Source: Adiantum capillus-veneris (lineage: Eukaryota; Streptophyta; Polypodiopsida; Polypodiales; Pteridaceae). From it: a stretch of 64,000 nt of DNA. Both the position numbers and the translations under genes were made by a program. The notes under the pieces are model-generated. The model worked only from the letters and a program-made list of their open reading frames with translations. It did not search any database and was not told where the DNA came from. Location of the stretch: the NCBI GenBank assembly GCA_014529385.2, contig CM043960.1:39545281-39609280 (forward strand). Reading direction: 5' to 3'. Below are positions 34,341 to 44,046 of this stretch, in pieces. The stretch's first letter is position 1. Each line of letters starts with the position of its first letter.

Positions 34341-35555
34341 TGTAATGTGAATGGCCTATGAACTAAGAGAATAGCGGAATTAAGAGAATTAGAGTGAGCA
34401 ATTTTGAGAGCATAGAGGGTGAACTTAATTGGTAGTAGCAACTCTATCATAACACTTAATTAACTAGGCATGAACAATACTTTTACAAGAGAGAGAGTGT
34501 AGAGAATATGACAACAGTTGAGGACCGGATTTATGTGGAGCCGGTCCCCCCTCCAAAAGGCATTTGTATTATAGATTCTCTCATTAAGAGAGACTTGGTA
34601 CAATACAATCTTTGTGTTCCTTGAGACCTCCTTGGCAATATGGAGATGGAAGGTTCACACACCAAGCTTTTGCATAATTTCAACAATCAATCTTAGCTTG
34701 AAAACAATCAAGAACTTGTGAACATCATTAATCTTTGTGTTCCCTAAATCATTTGAGTGCATGAAGATGTATACTTTTTATGCATCAACTTGTGCTTAAA
34801 GCAATAATTAATCTACTTGCATTAAGTAATTAATCTACTTGCTATAAACCATTAGCCTTCTTGCAATAAGCATAACATGCACTTGTAGAAAGCATTAACT
34901 ATCCCAAGCCTCAATCCCAAGACCTCAAACACCTTCGAAGGTGGAGAGAGCTAGCAGGGAATGAGGGTAGGGAAGAGGAAGAAGAAACATTTCATAGGAG
35001 AAAGAAGTAGTTCCTCACTTATCATACTCTTGTTGCTAGCATACATAATAGCATAGTAATGAAGAAGGAGGACATGGCAAGCTTAAGCATTGAAGCATAG
35101 CTCTTGGTTGGATTTGCATTCCATAGCCAAGAGAGTTGGTGTAGGCTCTCCACTTCTCAAGGAGCTTGGAGAAGGAGATGGAGCTCTTGCCTTTGCATAG
35201 CACACCATGAGAGTGTTTGTGAGTGTGTGTGGGTGAGTATACCCCCTAAGCAACCCCCTAGCTTGCTTGGGTCGACCCCCCCTTGTAGCTCATGCTTGAA
35301 GCTCATTGGACCCCTCCAGGCCTAGCCAATCACAAGCAGGAGCCTTTACAACCAACAGGGGTAGCCTTGGGACAAGTGTCCCCCTTTCCCCTTTGAGAGA
35401 GAGGACTTGATAAATGCAAAATCAATTAATTAAATATCCTAAATTATCATTGGACCCTTTGGGTGGCCAACCAATAGGCTTCAGGCACACCATGAGGGCA
35501 ACATGAGGAGGAACTTGACAAGTGTCCTTGCTGCCTCTTCAAGCTGGGGTTTCCC

Positions 35556-35586
<31 letters not shown>

Positions 35587-36175
35587 CTCTCTCATCCCCC
35601 CCCTTGTAGGCTCGCCCCCCTCCTTGTAGGGATCTTTTTGACTTTGGATGAGCAAGCCCCTTAGTCATCAAGCATGACAAAGCACTTGAACTAGGGGGTG
35701 TTCCCACAAGCATCTCAGGCAAGCATCTCAAGGCACCTCAAGCACCTTAATCATGTAGCAAGTCAAGCACCTCAAGCATGGAGCCAGTCAAGCACCTCAA
35801 GCATCTTAATCAAGCACCTCAAGCATGTCAAGCACCTCAAGCACGACAAGCACCTTAAGCGGGACAAGCACCTCGAGCTTAGGCCGGGTTCCCACCTCAA
35901 GCTCAACCCTAGCTTGCCTAAGGTCAAAGGACTTTTACACACATTATTGGAGGTCTGGTGTGAAACTAACCCTAAGGTCTTATGCTCCATTGGTTAGCCT
36001 TGCTCTTTGATAGACCATCTCTCATTTGGGCCCCTTAACCATTGGCCCCGTGTTGAGATAGATCTATAAGCACATGTCTATATCTTAACCCTTGTTCCCG
36101 TGTATTCTCCCACATTAAGTGATCAGTTTAATATGAGAAAATCATTTGGGTTGGATAGATATTAATTTTTATGGC
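34341..36175 (+). repeat. Large dispersed repeat, copy B (about 1.84 kb)
   Basis: Same family and orientation as 28763-30203. It is about 400 bases longer, mainly through extra unique text near 34620-34900, a longer GT run at about 35555-35584 and a larger AAGCACCTCAAG array at about 35640-35905. It ends GATCAGTTTAATATGAG...TATGGCA like copy A. Confidence 0.8.
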
Positions 36176-36240
36176 AGTGAAGGAGGAAGGGAGTAACTTA
36201 AAACAGTCACCCCCCTCCAGTGTGGGGGTATCCTTAGTAG

Positions 36241-36452
36241 ATAGAGCTCTTCTCTAAAGCACACATTTCTTGACATATTATAAAGTACTATCTACCCCTT
36301 GAGGTTGGGAGCTCTACTCTAAAGCACACATTGCTTGACATATTATAAAGTACTATCTACCCCTTGAGGTTGGGAGCTCTACTCTAAAGCACACATTGCT
36401 TGACATATTATAAACTTACTCTCTACCCTTGAGGCTGGGGGCTCTTGACTCG
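36241..36452. repeat. Three tandem copies of a 65-bp unit
   Basis: AAAGCACACATT recurs at 36256, 36321 and 36386, each followed by TTGACATATTATAAA and CTACCCCTTGAGG. Copies 1 and 2 are nearly identical; the third diverges after TATAAA. Confidence 0.95.
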
Positions 36453-36548
36453 TGCATTTTATCATAGGACTTGCAAAACTCAAGTAGTACATACTAAGGG
36501 TAAGACAAAGTCGTGCCCCCTCTCCTCTACACAAAACAACTTGCACTT

Positions 36549-36776
36549 ATGTTGCTAGCATTTGTTTCATTTTTGTGTGCTCATAAACAACCTATGAAAG
36601 GAGGCCAGCACGTGGATATAGCATCCAACCTACTAGGTGCCAATGGGAGTGCAACAAATGAGGACTATGAGACCAACGCCAACACGGATGACATTGCAAA
36701 ATGTGTAAGGATGCCATGCTATCCAAGACTTCCATGGCAGCAAAAACAAGCTTCTGCATCAAATCACCTTAGTTAG
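36549..36776 (+). CDS. Candidate small protein with signal-peptide-like start, unsupported
   Basis: From the ATG at 36549 a 75-codon ORF begins MLLAFVSFLCAHKQP, a short hydrophobic start followed by polar text with NGSATNED (a possible glycosylation site) and CVRMPC. It resembles a secreted peptide in outline only. No family recognised, only two or three cysteines, and no promoter evidence. Chance is at least as likely. Confidence 0.15.
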   Translation: MLLAFVSFLCAHKQPMKGGQHVDIASNLLGANGSATNEDYETNANTDDIAKCVRMPCYPRLPWQQKQASASNHLS

Positions 36777-37608
36777 ATTTAGCTTGCTTCAGGTATAAAT
36801 TCACCTTAACATAGATCAAATTTTTTGGGGTGCATAATCAGGCATCACTTTTACCCCATATTACTAGCATGTTTGTAACCAAAATTAAGGGATATATTAA
36901 CATGAAATAACACAATTTGAGGGCTAGATTTGATAGAGACAGAGCTACACTACACATGTCATTGCCCGACGTAGTATGAGATACACAGCCGCTTCCACGG
37001 CCTGTTCACAGAAGGTTTCAGACCTTTTTCTAGAGTCATGAGATACAAGGATCAGAGATGTCTCGGATTGTTCCTGTTAAAGTTGCACAAACTTAGGTAG
37101 AGCTTGCTGAGGACATCAGGGGAAAGACAATCTCAGAGACGAATCACATATTTCTTTACACAAGCCAGGGGAGACCTAGAGGAGCAATCATTACAACAGA
37201 TCTCATAGCCCACCCATACTAGAGGTACGCTGCTTGACCGAGCCACTGAACTAGGCAGATCAAGACCTCGAGGGGTTTCCCACCACTGACGAAGGTTGCA
37301 ACAGAAGATATAGATTACTCTAGCTCGACATGCAAGACGCCCAACCAGAGTACTGACCGTGGAGGACGTTGATGAGATTCGACAACGACCGATGAGAGAT
37401 TTCCTCCGAAAATAACCCCCCCCCCCTCTCTTTATCGCGTCTCAAACCCAAATCAACTTCACTTTTATTTCCTTCCTCCATAGTGTCTTAATTTTAGTGT
37501 TAGTTATTTGTAACTTTGTGATTTTCATACTCAGACATTATATCAAATTCACCAATTGTAATTTTTTAGTCTCATAGAAGACGTTAATATAACATTTCAA
37601 TTCATTTC
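36777..37608. other. Unassigned region
   Basis: No ORF or structured repeat of note. A short run of C lies at about 37417-37425. Confidence 0.3.
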
Positions 37609-37609
37609 A

Positions 37610-37702
<93 letters not shown>

Positions 37703-37817
37703 CTAAGTGGGTTTAGAGTCTGTAGAATATAAAGTCAAGTTGCTAATCTGTGAATATAAATCTACGGTTAAAGGGTTGCCTATTGCTATTGCCTTCAAGG
37801 ACGACAATGGTCTTAGG

Positions 37818-37863
<46 letters not shown>
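37609..37863. repeat. (CT)n(CA)n microsatellite and a 43-base G run
   Basis: CT covers about 37609-37635 and CA about 37635-37700. The uninterrupted G run covers 37821-37863. A homopolymer of this length is rare and also a common site of assembly error. Confidence 0.95.
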
Positions 37864-37864
<1 letters not shown>

Positions 37865-37964
37865 CACTTACAAGAAATCACCTATATCACATGGATTTAT
37901 AGAATATATATATATAAAACCCTATACTTACATGCTCTGTGGTATAAAATAAATCCCCAATGAA

Positions 37965-38131
37965 AAACATTGAAGAGGAGGATAGAAGTTTTACATTGTA
38001 GGAACAATCCCAAGAGACCTCAAAGGTCTATCCAACAAGTCTTGAACTCAAGACTCGATACTCTAGAAGGAACTGGGATAACCAATCTACCACACTTTGA
38101 TGATAGAAAGGTTATCCAAATTTCCTTTTGT

Positions 38132-38187
<56 letters not shown>

Positions 38188-38301
38188 TGCACACCTGTGA
38201 GAAAAGAGATTTTTTACAATGTAGGAACAATCTATGTGATGAGTCTTGAACTTACCTGCTAACAATGGGCACTGCAAATAGAAGAGGCTCCTAGGAGACT
38301 T

Positions 38302-38352
<51 letters not shown>

Positions 38353-38685
38353 GAGTGCCGAGGGAGGGGGGGGGGGGGGGGGTTTACACACATCTGATGG
38401 GGAACCCTACATCTCCTCCTAATACAAGGTGTGTCCATAGAGAGCCAATTGATTTGCACCCATTGGAGATAGTACCTTATGATGGTAGGGTCATAGGGTG
38501 TTGATTTTTGTTAATACACTTACTATGAGCACTCTATAGTCTCCTATGTTTGTAGAGCTCTCTTGTGATACCTAAGTAGATTACCATGTGATACATCTAA
38601 AATGCATCCAAGGGATTTATCAAAGATCTACTTGATGATTCTTGATCACTTTGGTGATAGAAAGGTTATCCCAATTTCCTTTTGT

Positions 38686-38765
<80 letters not shown>

Positions 38766-38965
38766 CACACCCGTGAGAAAAGAGTTTTTTTTACAATGTA
38801 GGAACAATCTATGTGATGAGTCTTGAACTCAAGACATGATACTCCAAGGGAATTGGGATAACCATTCTACCACACTCGGGTGATAGAAAAGTTATTCCAA
38901 TTTCCTCTTCCTATTCTCTCTCTGAACACACATATACATATGCCCCAGAGAGAGAGAGAGAGATT
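37965..38965 (-). repeat. Cluster of tRNA-headed SINE-like repeats containing microsatellites
   Basis: At least three partial copies share GATAGAAAGGTTATCCNAATTTCC, a (CT)n(CA)n run, GTGAGAAAAGAG, TTTTTTACAATGTAGGAACAAT and GATGAGTCTTGAACT (38096-38260 and 38650-38900, plus 37975-38100 in part). Read on the minus strand, 38874-38820 gives GTGTGGTAGAATGGTTATCC, in which TGGTAGAATGG fits the Pol III A-box TRGYNNARNNG fully. About 35 bases on, GAGTTCAAGACTC is close to the B-box GGTTCRANNCC. The copy at 38094-38039 has the same boxes. A GA run (38304-38350) and a G run (about 38367-38382) lie within the cluster. Confidence 0.6.
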
Positions 38966-39592
38966 TTATCATTGTCCTCAAAGGTCAAATGACCTATGGG
39001 ACCAAAGCTACATGTGATTTACTATGTGTAGGGCTGATGAGTGATTCTTGATGCTCAAGGATCATGGTGATGAGAATCACAATGGAGAGCCCACACAATG
39101 GCTGGGAGAGGAAAATATGTAGGTCTAGGTCCCATGGATCAAAATGTGAGGAAACCAAGTTTGGATGTGAGCAAAAGCTGAGCACTTTAGCAATGTATGG
39201 TACTCAGACTCTCGAACTTGTAGTGAGCATAATGCACACCCAATGTGCATATAGGCAATGGGACTATTTTCCATTGCCCCAACAATTCATCTCACATCAA
39301 AAGGGAGTGGAAGTTAGTCGATGACTACGATAGTGCGTATCCCTAGCAAGGGGATATACTCAAGCATATAAGACCCACTCAATTCCTCCCAAGCCATAAT
39401 ACATTAGCATTGTAGAAAAGCTTCATTCGCTTGGGAGTTTATTGAGACATCATGTTGCGAGTATAATGCATCCCATCTCCCAAACCACTTCTTTATGCAT
39501 CTGTTTGGTTCTCATGGTCTTGCTTTTATGTGTCGTTTGAACTTTCGTGCTTGCTTCCCATGCAATTGTAGGAGATCGATGTGAGGGGTTTC
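38966..39592. other. Unassigned region
   Basis: Open stretches on both strands overlap (38994-39324) without motifs. It may contain the 3' end of the antisense LINE that follows. Confidence 0.3.
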
Positions 39593-40650
39593 TCATCGCA
39601 TCTTCATCATGTATTCCACAATCCTCTCCATGCCCATAACCTCAATTGTAAGAGATCGCGACTCAAGGAGGAGCATATACGGTGTTTGTGTCTTAACTGA
39701 GAAAAAGTTTGAAAGAAAGTGGTTATGGACATTTTCAAACTCTTCCCAAGTAGACTTTGAAATGCTCTTGTCCCACGCTTCAACTCCATAAAGAAGAACT
39801 GGTGTCAACAATATGTCAAAAAGGTACTTCTTGAGAACCCAACATTTGATATCCCACACATTATACATGTTCTCAAATGCATACTACACTCTCTTCCCAA
39901 TATCTTCCAAAATGACACATAGAACATTCATGCCACTTGTGATTGGTAGGAAGCTCAAGGCCAAAGTGCTTAAAGGTCTCAATCACTGCAAGTGTCTCGT
40001 TGTTGTACACAATGCATGGCTTCTCCTTATGGTTGGCTTTCACAAGCATAACCTTTGTTTTGGATGCATTCACAATTAGCCCACTATGCAAGTAAAAGTT
40101 CTCAAGGACAATCATAAGATTTTGGGCATCCTCTAAAGTATGTGCCAAAAGTACTACATCATTCGCACACAACAAAAGCATGATTATCACATTGCAATTA
40201 GTCGCCTCTTCAATGCCTTCTCATTGCATAAACTCAAGTCCCATTTGCTCCAATTGATCAATGCGTAGCCCAAAGAGAGTCGGTGACAATGGACATTCTT
40301 GTTTAACCCAACAGAGCTTGCGAGAAATTACGAAATTCCTCTTCCCATGAACAATTGACATATCACCATCTCATAGATACGAGAAACCGCAAGCATAAAC
40401 TCACTCGGTACTTGAAGTTCATCCATCCTTCTCCACGAATTGTACGTGGAATCATATCAAAGGCTTTCTTGGAGTCACACAAAGCAACAATATAATCGCT
40501 TACCTTTCAAACCGCTTTCCTCCATGAGAACATCAAACGTGACAAGATGAGCAATGGTGCTATGACGTTGTTGGAAACTGCTTGTCCCTTTGCATGCTTG
40601 CCATGCTTTTTAGTCCATTCACTCATTTTTATCTCCATTATGCACTCAAA
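39593..40650 (-). pseudogene. LINE reverse transcriptase fragment
   Basis: The minus-strand open stretch 40190-39873 reads LLLCANDVVLLAHTLEDAQNLM then LHSGLIVNASKTKVMLV, the LINE palm with YADD altered to CAND, so one catalytic Asp is lost. The stretch 39868-39593 continues with LLTPVLLYGVEAWDKSI, the usual LINE thumb motif. Upstream text to about 40650 (for example the reverse of ATCATATCAAAGGCTTTCTTGGA, giving AFDMI-like sequence) covers motif A. Beyond 40660 a GA microsatellite interrupts it. Confidence 0.75.
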
Positions 40651-40661
40651 GAACTTTGCGC

Positions 40662-40665
<4 letters not shown>

Positions 40666-40739
<74 letters not shown>
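40666..40739. repeat. (GA)n microsatellite
   Basis: About 37 uninterrupted GA units, cutting the LINE RT. Confidence 0.98.
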
Positions 40740-40743
<4 letters not shown>

Positions 40744-42757
40744 CAAATGCCATTTTAAAAAACCTCAAAAGCCACTCTACGACACCACATTTGGTATACG
40801 TTTCATAGTGCTCATCGCCAAACTCATGCTTCTCGGTCAAGCATCAAAATTTTGAACCGTATCAAATCCAGCCAAGATAAAATTGATCTCATAAAGAACT
40901 TTCCCTCAAGTTCCAAATCACAGATGCAAAGCGTCACGATACTTCCTTCTCTCGTCTCATGCAAGAGCGTCATTTTGGGCCTCGTGGCATACTCGGCCAT
41001 AATAGAGTAGTATAGATAGTATAGAAGTAGAGATTGAAATTGTGGCGATAGGGTTGTCTCCTCAACTATTGCCTTTAGTCTCAGCTATGCATTTCACTCC
41101 CACGCAGTGCTGGAAATTGCAACCCTTCTTTATGGGTCTAGCCTTGCACATGCACGACACTTTTGTGATAGGCCTTCCCGGTGAAGAGCATGCCATTCAG
41201 ATACCCCTTCTTGGTGGATGGGTCCTTTGAAAATAAACCTTCACTAGGAAGGGCACGTTTTGAAAATGCCCTTCAAAGTCAAATTTTATACAATAGCAAA
41301 ATTTAAGGTTGCTTAGTTAAAACTTGAGCCTAAGTTCTAAGGGTACCGTGCACCTCCGATGTGCTGCATTCGGGATCAACTGGTTTGTGTTTGAGCCTTG
41401 TGGTGGTAGGAAGTTTCTCTTGGTAGCTTATGGTTTGCCATTGTCATGCTTTGTTTTGTCTTCTTGTGCATTGGACATGTTGAGGTGGGCTGGAAAGAAT
41501 CCCGATGTGGTGGCATTTGTTGCTCGAGATCTTTATCCGAATATATTTTTTGTAAAAGCCTTGTCTCTATGGTGTTTATGCTTCCTGTGGCATGTGATGT
41601 GCATGGGTCGTCATGGTTTGCAATGGTGGGTTGTGAGTCCTGTAAAAGCTAAGACGTTTGTAGTGTTTTTGTCTTTAATACAAATAGCTCCTATTGAGCA
41701 TTGCTTATAAATTAGGGGAAAAAAAAGCTTAAGTTTTAAGGTGGTAAAATATAAGTGCTCAGCCCCTGTATGGTCTATTTTTGTATCCCTTATGCTGAGA
41801 GTTTTGTCGAGGGTGGCTCCTTGCTCAACCGATGTATGGTGGATGGTCACTATGGCTTGGTCTAAGCATGGCTTGCTGACTTTGTAATTTTTTTGATTAC
41901 GTTCATATATTATACTCACAAATGTGAGTTCTGAAAAATAAAAAGAGTCCCACCTCCTAAATCAAAGAACAAATAACACTTTTAATGTGTTATTTTTAAG
42001 GAAGACCTTCAAAAAAACAAAATACGATAGGACTCAAGATTTGCAAATCACTTGTTGTGCTTTTTCTACAAAATGTCGATGCTTAGCAATGCTGAGTTTT
42101 ATGCAATCACTCTTGTGATGTCTGCCACATGTGTGTTGGTTCTAGAATCTAGCGATCTCTAAGCTCTTCCTCTAATGTCCTAGCCTCTAGCACATGTGTG
42201 ACTACAAGGTATAGAGTGTGAGCAATCAACAAGCAGTTGAGTTTGGACATGAATCTCTTAAAAACAATGAGGAGACATCGTTGAGCCTCAAGGAAACGAG
42301 TCAAAACAATGAATGGAGTTGGAGCTAGGATTGGAGATTGCTTGAGGATTCAGGAGACAATACTTACCAATACTCAAAGGTTCATTGAATCCAAGGATGC
42401 ACCATGCCTTATGGCTTCACATGAGAGACAAACACTTTCTATGTAGAATTCTTTCTCTATTTGTGCCACCCACAGTCCACTGCCCATCTCTCCTACTTGT
42501 AGTTACAACATGCACGTTGAAGGGCTGATATATGCCAAGAAAATCTCAAACTGCATCTTGGCCCCTCTACCCTTGCACAAACTCCTAGGTCATGTCATCC
42601 CTCCCTTTGTTGCGATATGCATTCTCACAAAGACACCTTCCTCTCTGAGGGCCTCACCTCACTGAATTGCCTCGCTCCTCTTCCTTTTCTCAAAGGGCCT
42701 CACCTCACAAAAGTCCCTCCAACTTGTGGCACATGTTGGCTAGAGTGAGTGCTCTCA

Positions 42758-42804
<47 letters not shown>

Positions 42805-43159
42805 ACATTGAGGGTGATGCTTTTGGGGGGGGAGAGGGGGAGCAGACAGAGCTAAGGTATAATATACCAATATTCTAAGAATTTTCTAACAATTGAATTT
42901 TTTTGAAGAATACCTAGTATGTCCCTACGATTTAAAAAAAATCATTATCGAGCGAATCTTAGATGATGCGCACTTCGAAGACAGCCTGATGTACAAGATG
43001 CGACGGCGAAGGGGGGACAATGTTGTTGGCAGAGCTGGATGCAGGGTCGAGGGACTGCGCTTGGCAGGAACTGAGCAGCAGGGCGCGCAGGTGGACGAGG
43101 GCCTGGGAAGAGGTTGAAGATTTTTTTTTATAGAACGAAAGGTGCGATTGAAATCACAG
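40740..43159. other. Unassigned region upstream of ORC1
   Basis: Open stretches at 41324-41710 and 41611-41919 (opposite strand) lack motifs. A GA run lies at about 42762-42800, followed by G-rich text. No host gene recognised. Confidence 0.35.
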
Positions 43160-43235
43160 AGAACGGCTAGCTGAGTTGGTTAGCTTCGAATTCTGCTGGC
43201 CCGACCATCAGAGTTCAAATCTGTAAACCAGCTGT
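43160..43235 (+). repeat. tRNA-like SINE head
   Basis: GGCTAGCTGAGTTGGTTAG (43165-43183) looks like a tRNA D-arm; TAGCTGAGTTG fits the A-box TRGYNNARNNG at every position. GAGTTCAAATCT (43211-43222) is close to the B-box. The spacing fits a tRNA, but the ends do not pair as an acceptor stem and the anticodon arm is not convincing. A SINE is therefore more likely than a tRNA gene. It lies about 450 bases before the ORC1 promoter sites. Confidence 0.5.
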
Positions 43236-43611
43236 GAATTTTGTTGCTCTTTGTACGCCAAGCTAGGAAATGAGGGATCTCAGAAGATTCCTGTACAATA
43301 TAATAACAAACCCACCAATATGCTTGGCGAGACAGAGTGCTAACATGCTAGCTCTCTTAAGTATGGAACAATGAAAGGTACAACAAAAAGCAAGTGAATA
43401 TTTCATAGAAGCGAGAAAATTAAGGGGTATTGAGTGACGGGTTGGTGCATTTTTGCCTTGCATGACGGGCGAAGTGTATGATGGCCTTTCCTCTCCAAAG
43501 GCCTACTAAGGGAATTTCTCTTCCCTAGGAAAGACAAGGGCACCCTTCAATTTCCGGGCCTGCTCCCACGTTCAAAATGGTCCATCCATTAGAATACAGA
43601 AAAGTGAGTGC

Positions 43612-43636
43612 TTTCCCGCCACGTCAATCTCCCGCC
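43612..43636 (+). promoter_or_regulatory. Two E2F-type sites upstream of ORC1
   Basis: TTTCCCGCC (43612-43620) fits the plant E2F consensus TTTSSCGC exactly. TCTCCCGCC (43628-43636) is one base off. Between them lies CCACGTCA, a bZIP-like word. They sit about 250 bases before the first ATG of ORC1. E2F/DP control of pre-replication-complex genes, including ORC1 in Arabidopsis, is established. Function here is inferred from sequence and position. Confidence 0.65.
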
Positions 43637-43883
43637 CTAGCCTTAGGGATCAATTGGACACACACTTTTGAGCTTACTGACCGTTGCAGCTGAGCGATGG
43701 ATTTAGTAGCGCAGAGGAGTATTGGCCGTACGTAGTGATGTGGGCGATGGAAAGATGAGCTTCTAGCAGGCTGCCCTTAGCTCCCTTTGCATTTCTGCTG
43801 CTGGCAATGGAGGCTTCAGGTGTTCATGCTGGTGCCTGCTTGCCTCAAGCACTCCCCGCATCTGCATCGCCTAAGAAGAGATC

Positions 43884-43916
43884 ATGGGGAAGCGACGCCC
43901 TTGCAGGTTTCTGTTT

Positions 43917-43967
<51 letters not shown>

Positions 43968-43988
43968 CGCTTTGTTTGTAGAGAGTGT

Positions 43989-44046
<58 letters not shown>

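Noticed and set aside
28763-36175. The two large repeats as the 5' and 3' LTRs of one element
   Set aside because: The only pol scrap between them is a copia RT placed right after the left copy, plus an antisense LINE endonuclease. No primer site or polypurine tract borders the repeats.
41324-41710. 128-codon ORF rich in hydrophobic residues
   Set aside because: Could suggest a membrane protein, but a second frame and the other strand are also open, with no known motif and no promoter or homologous neighbour.
43165-43222. tRNA gene
   Set aside because: A-box and B-box are good, but the ends do not form an acceptor stem and the anticodon arm is not credible; a SINE head fits better.
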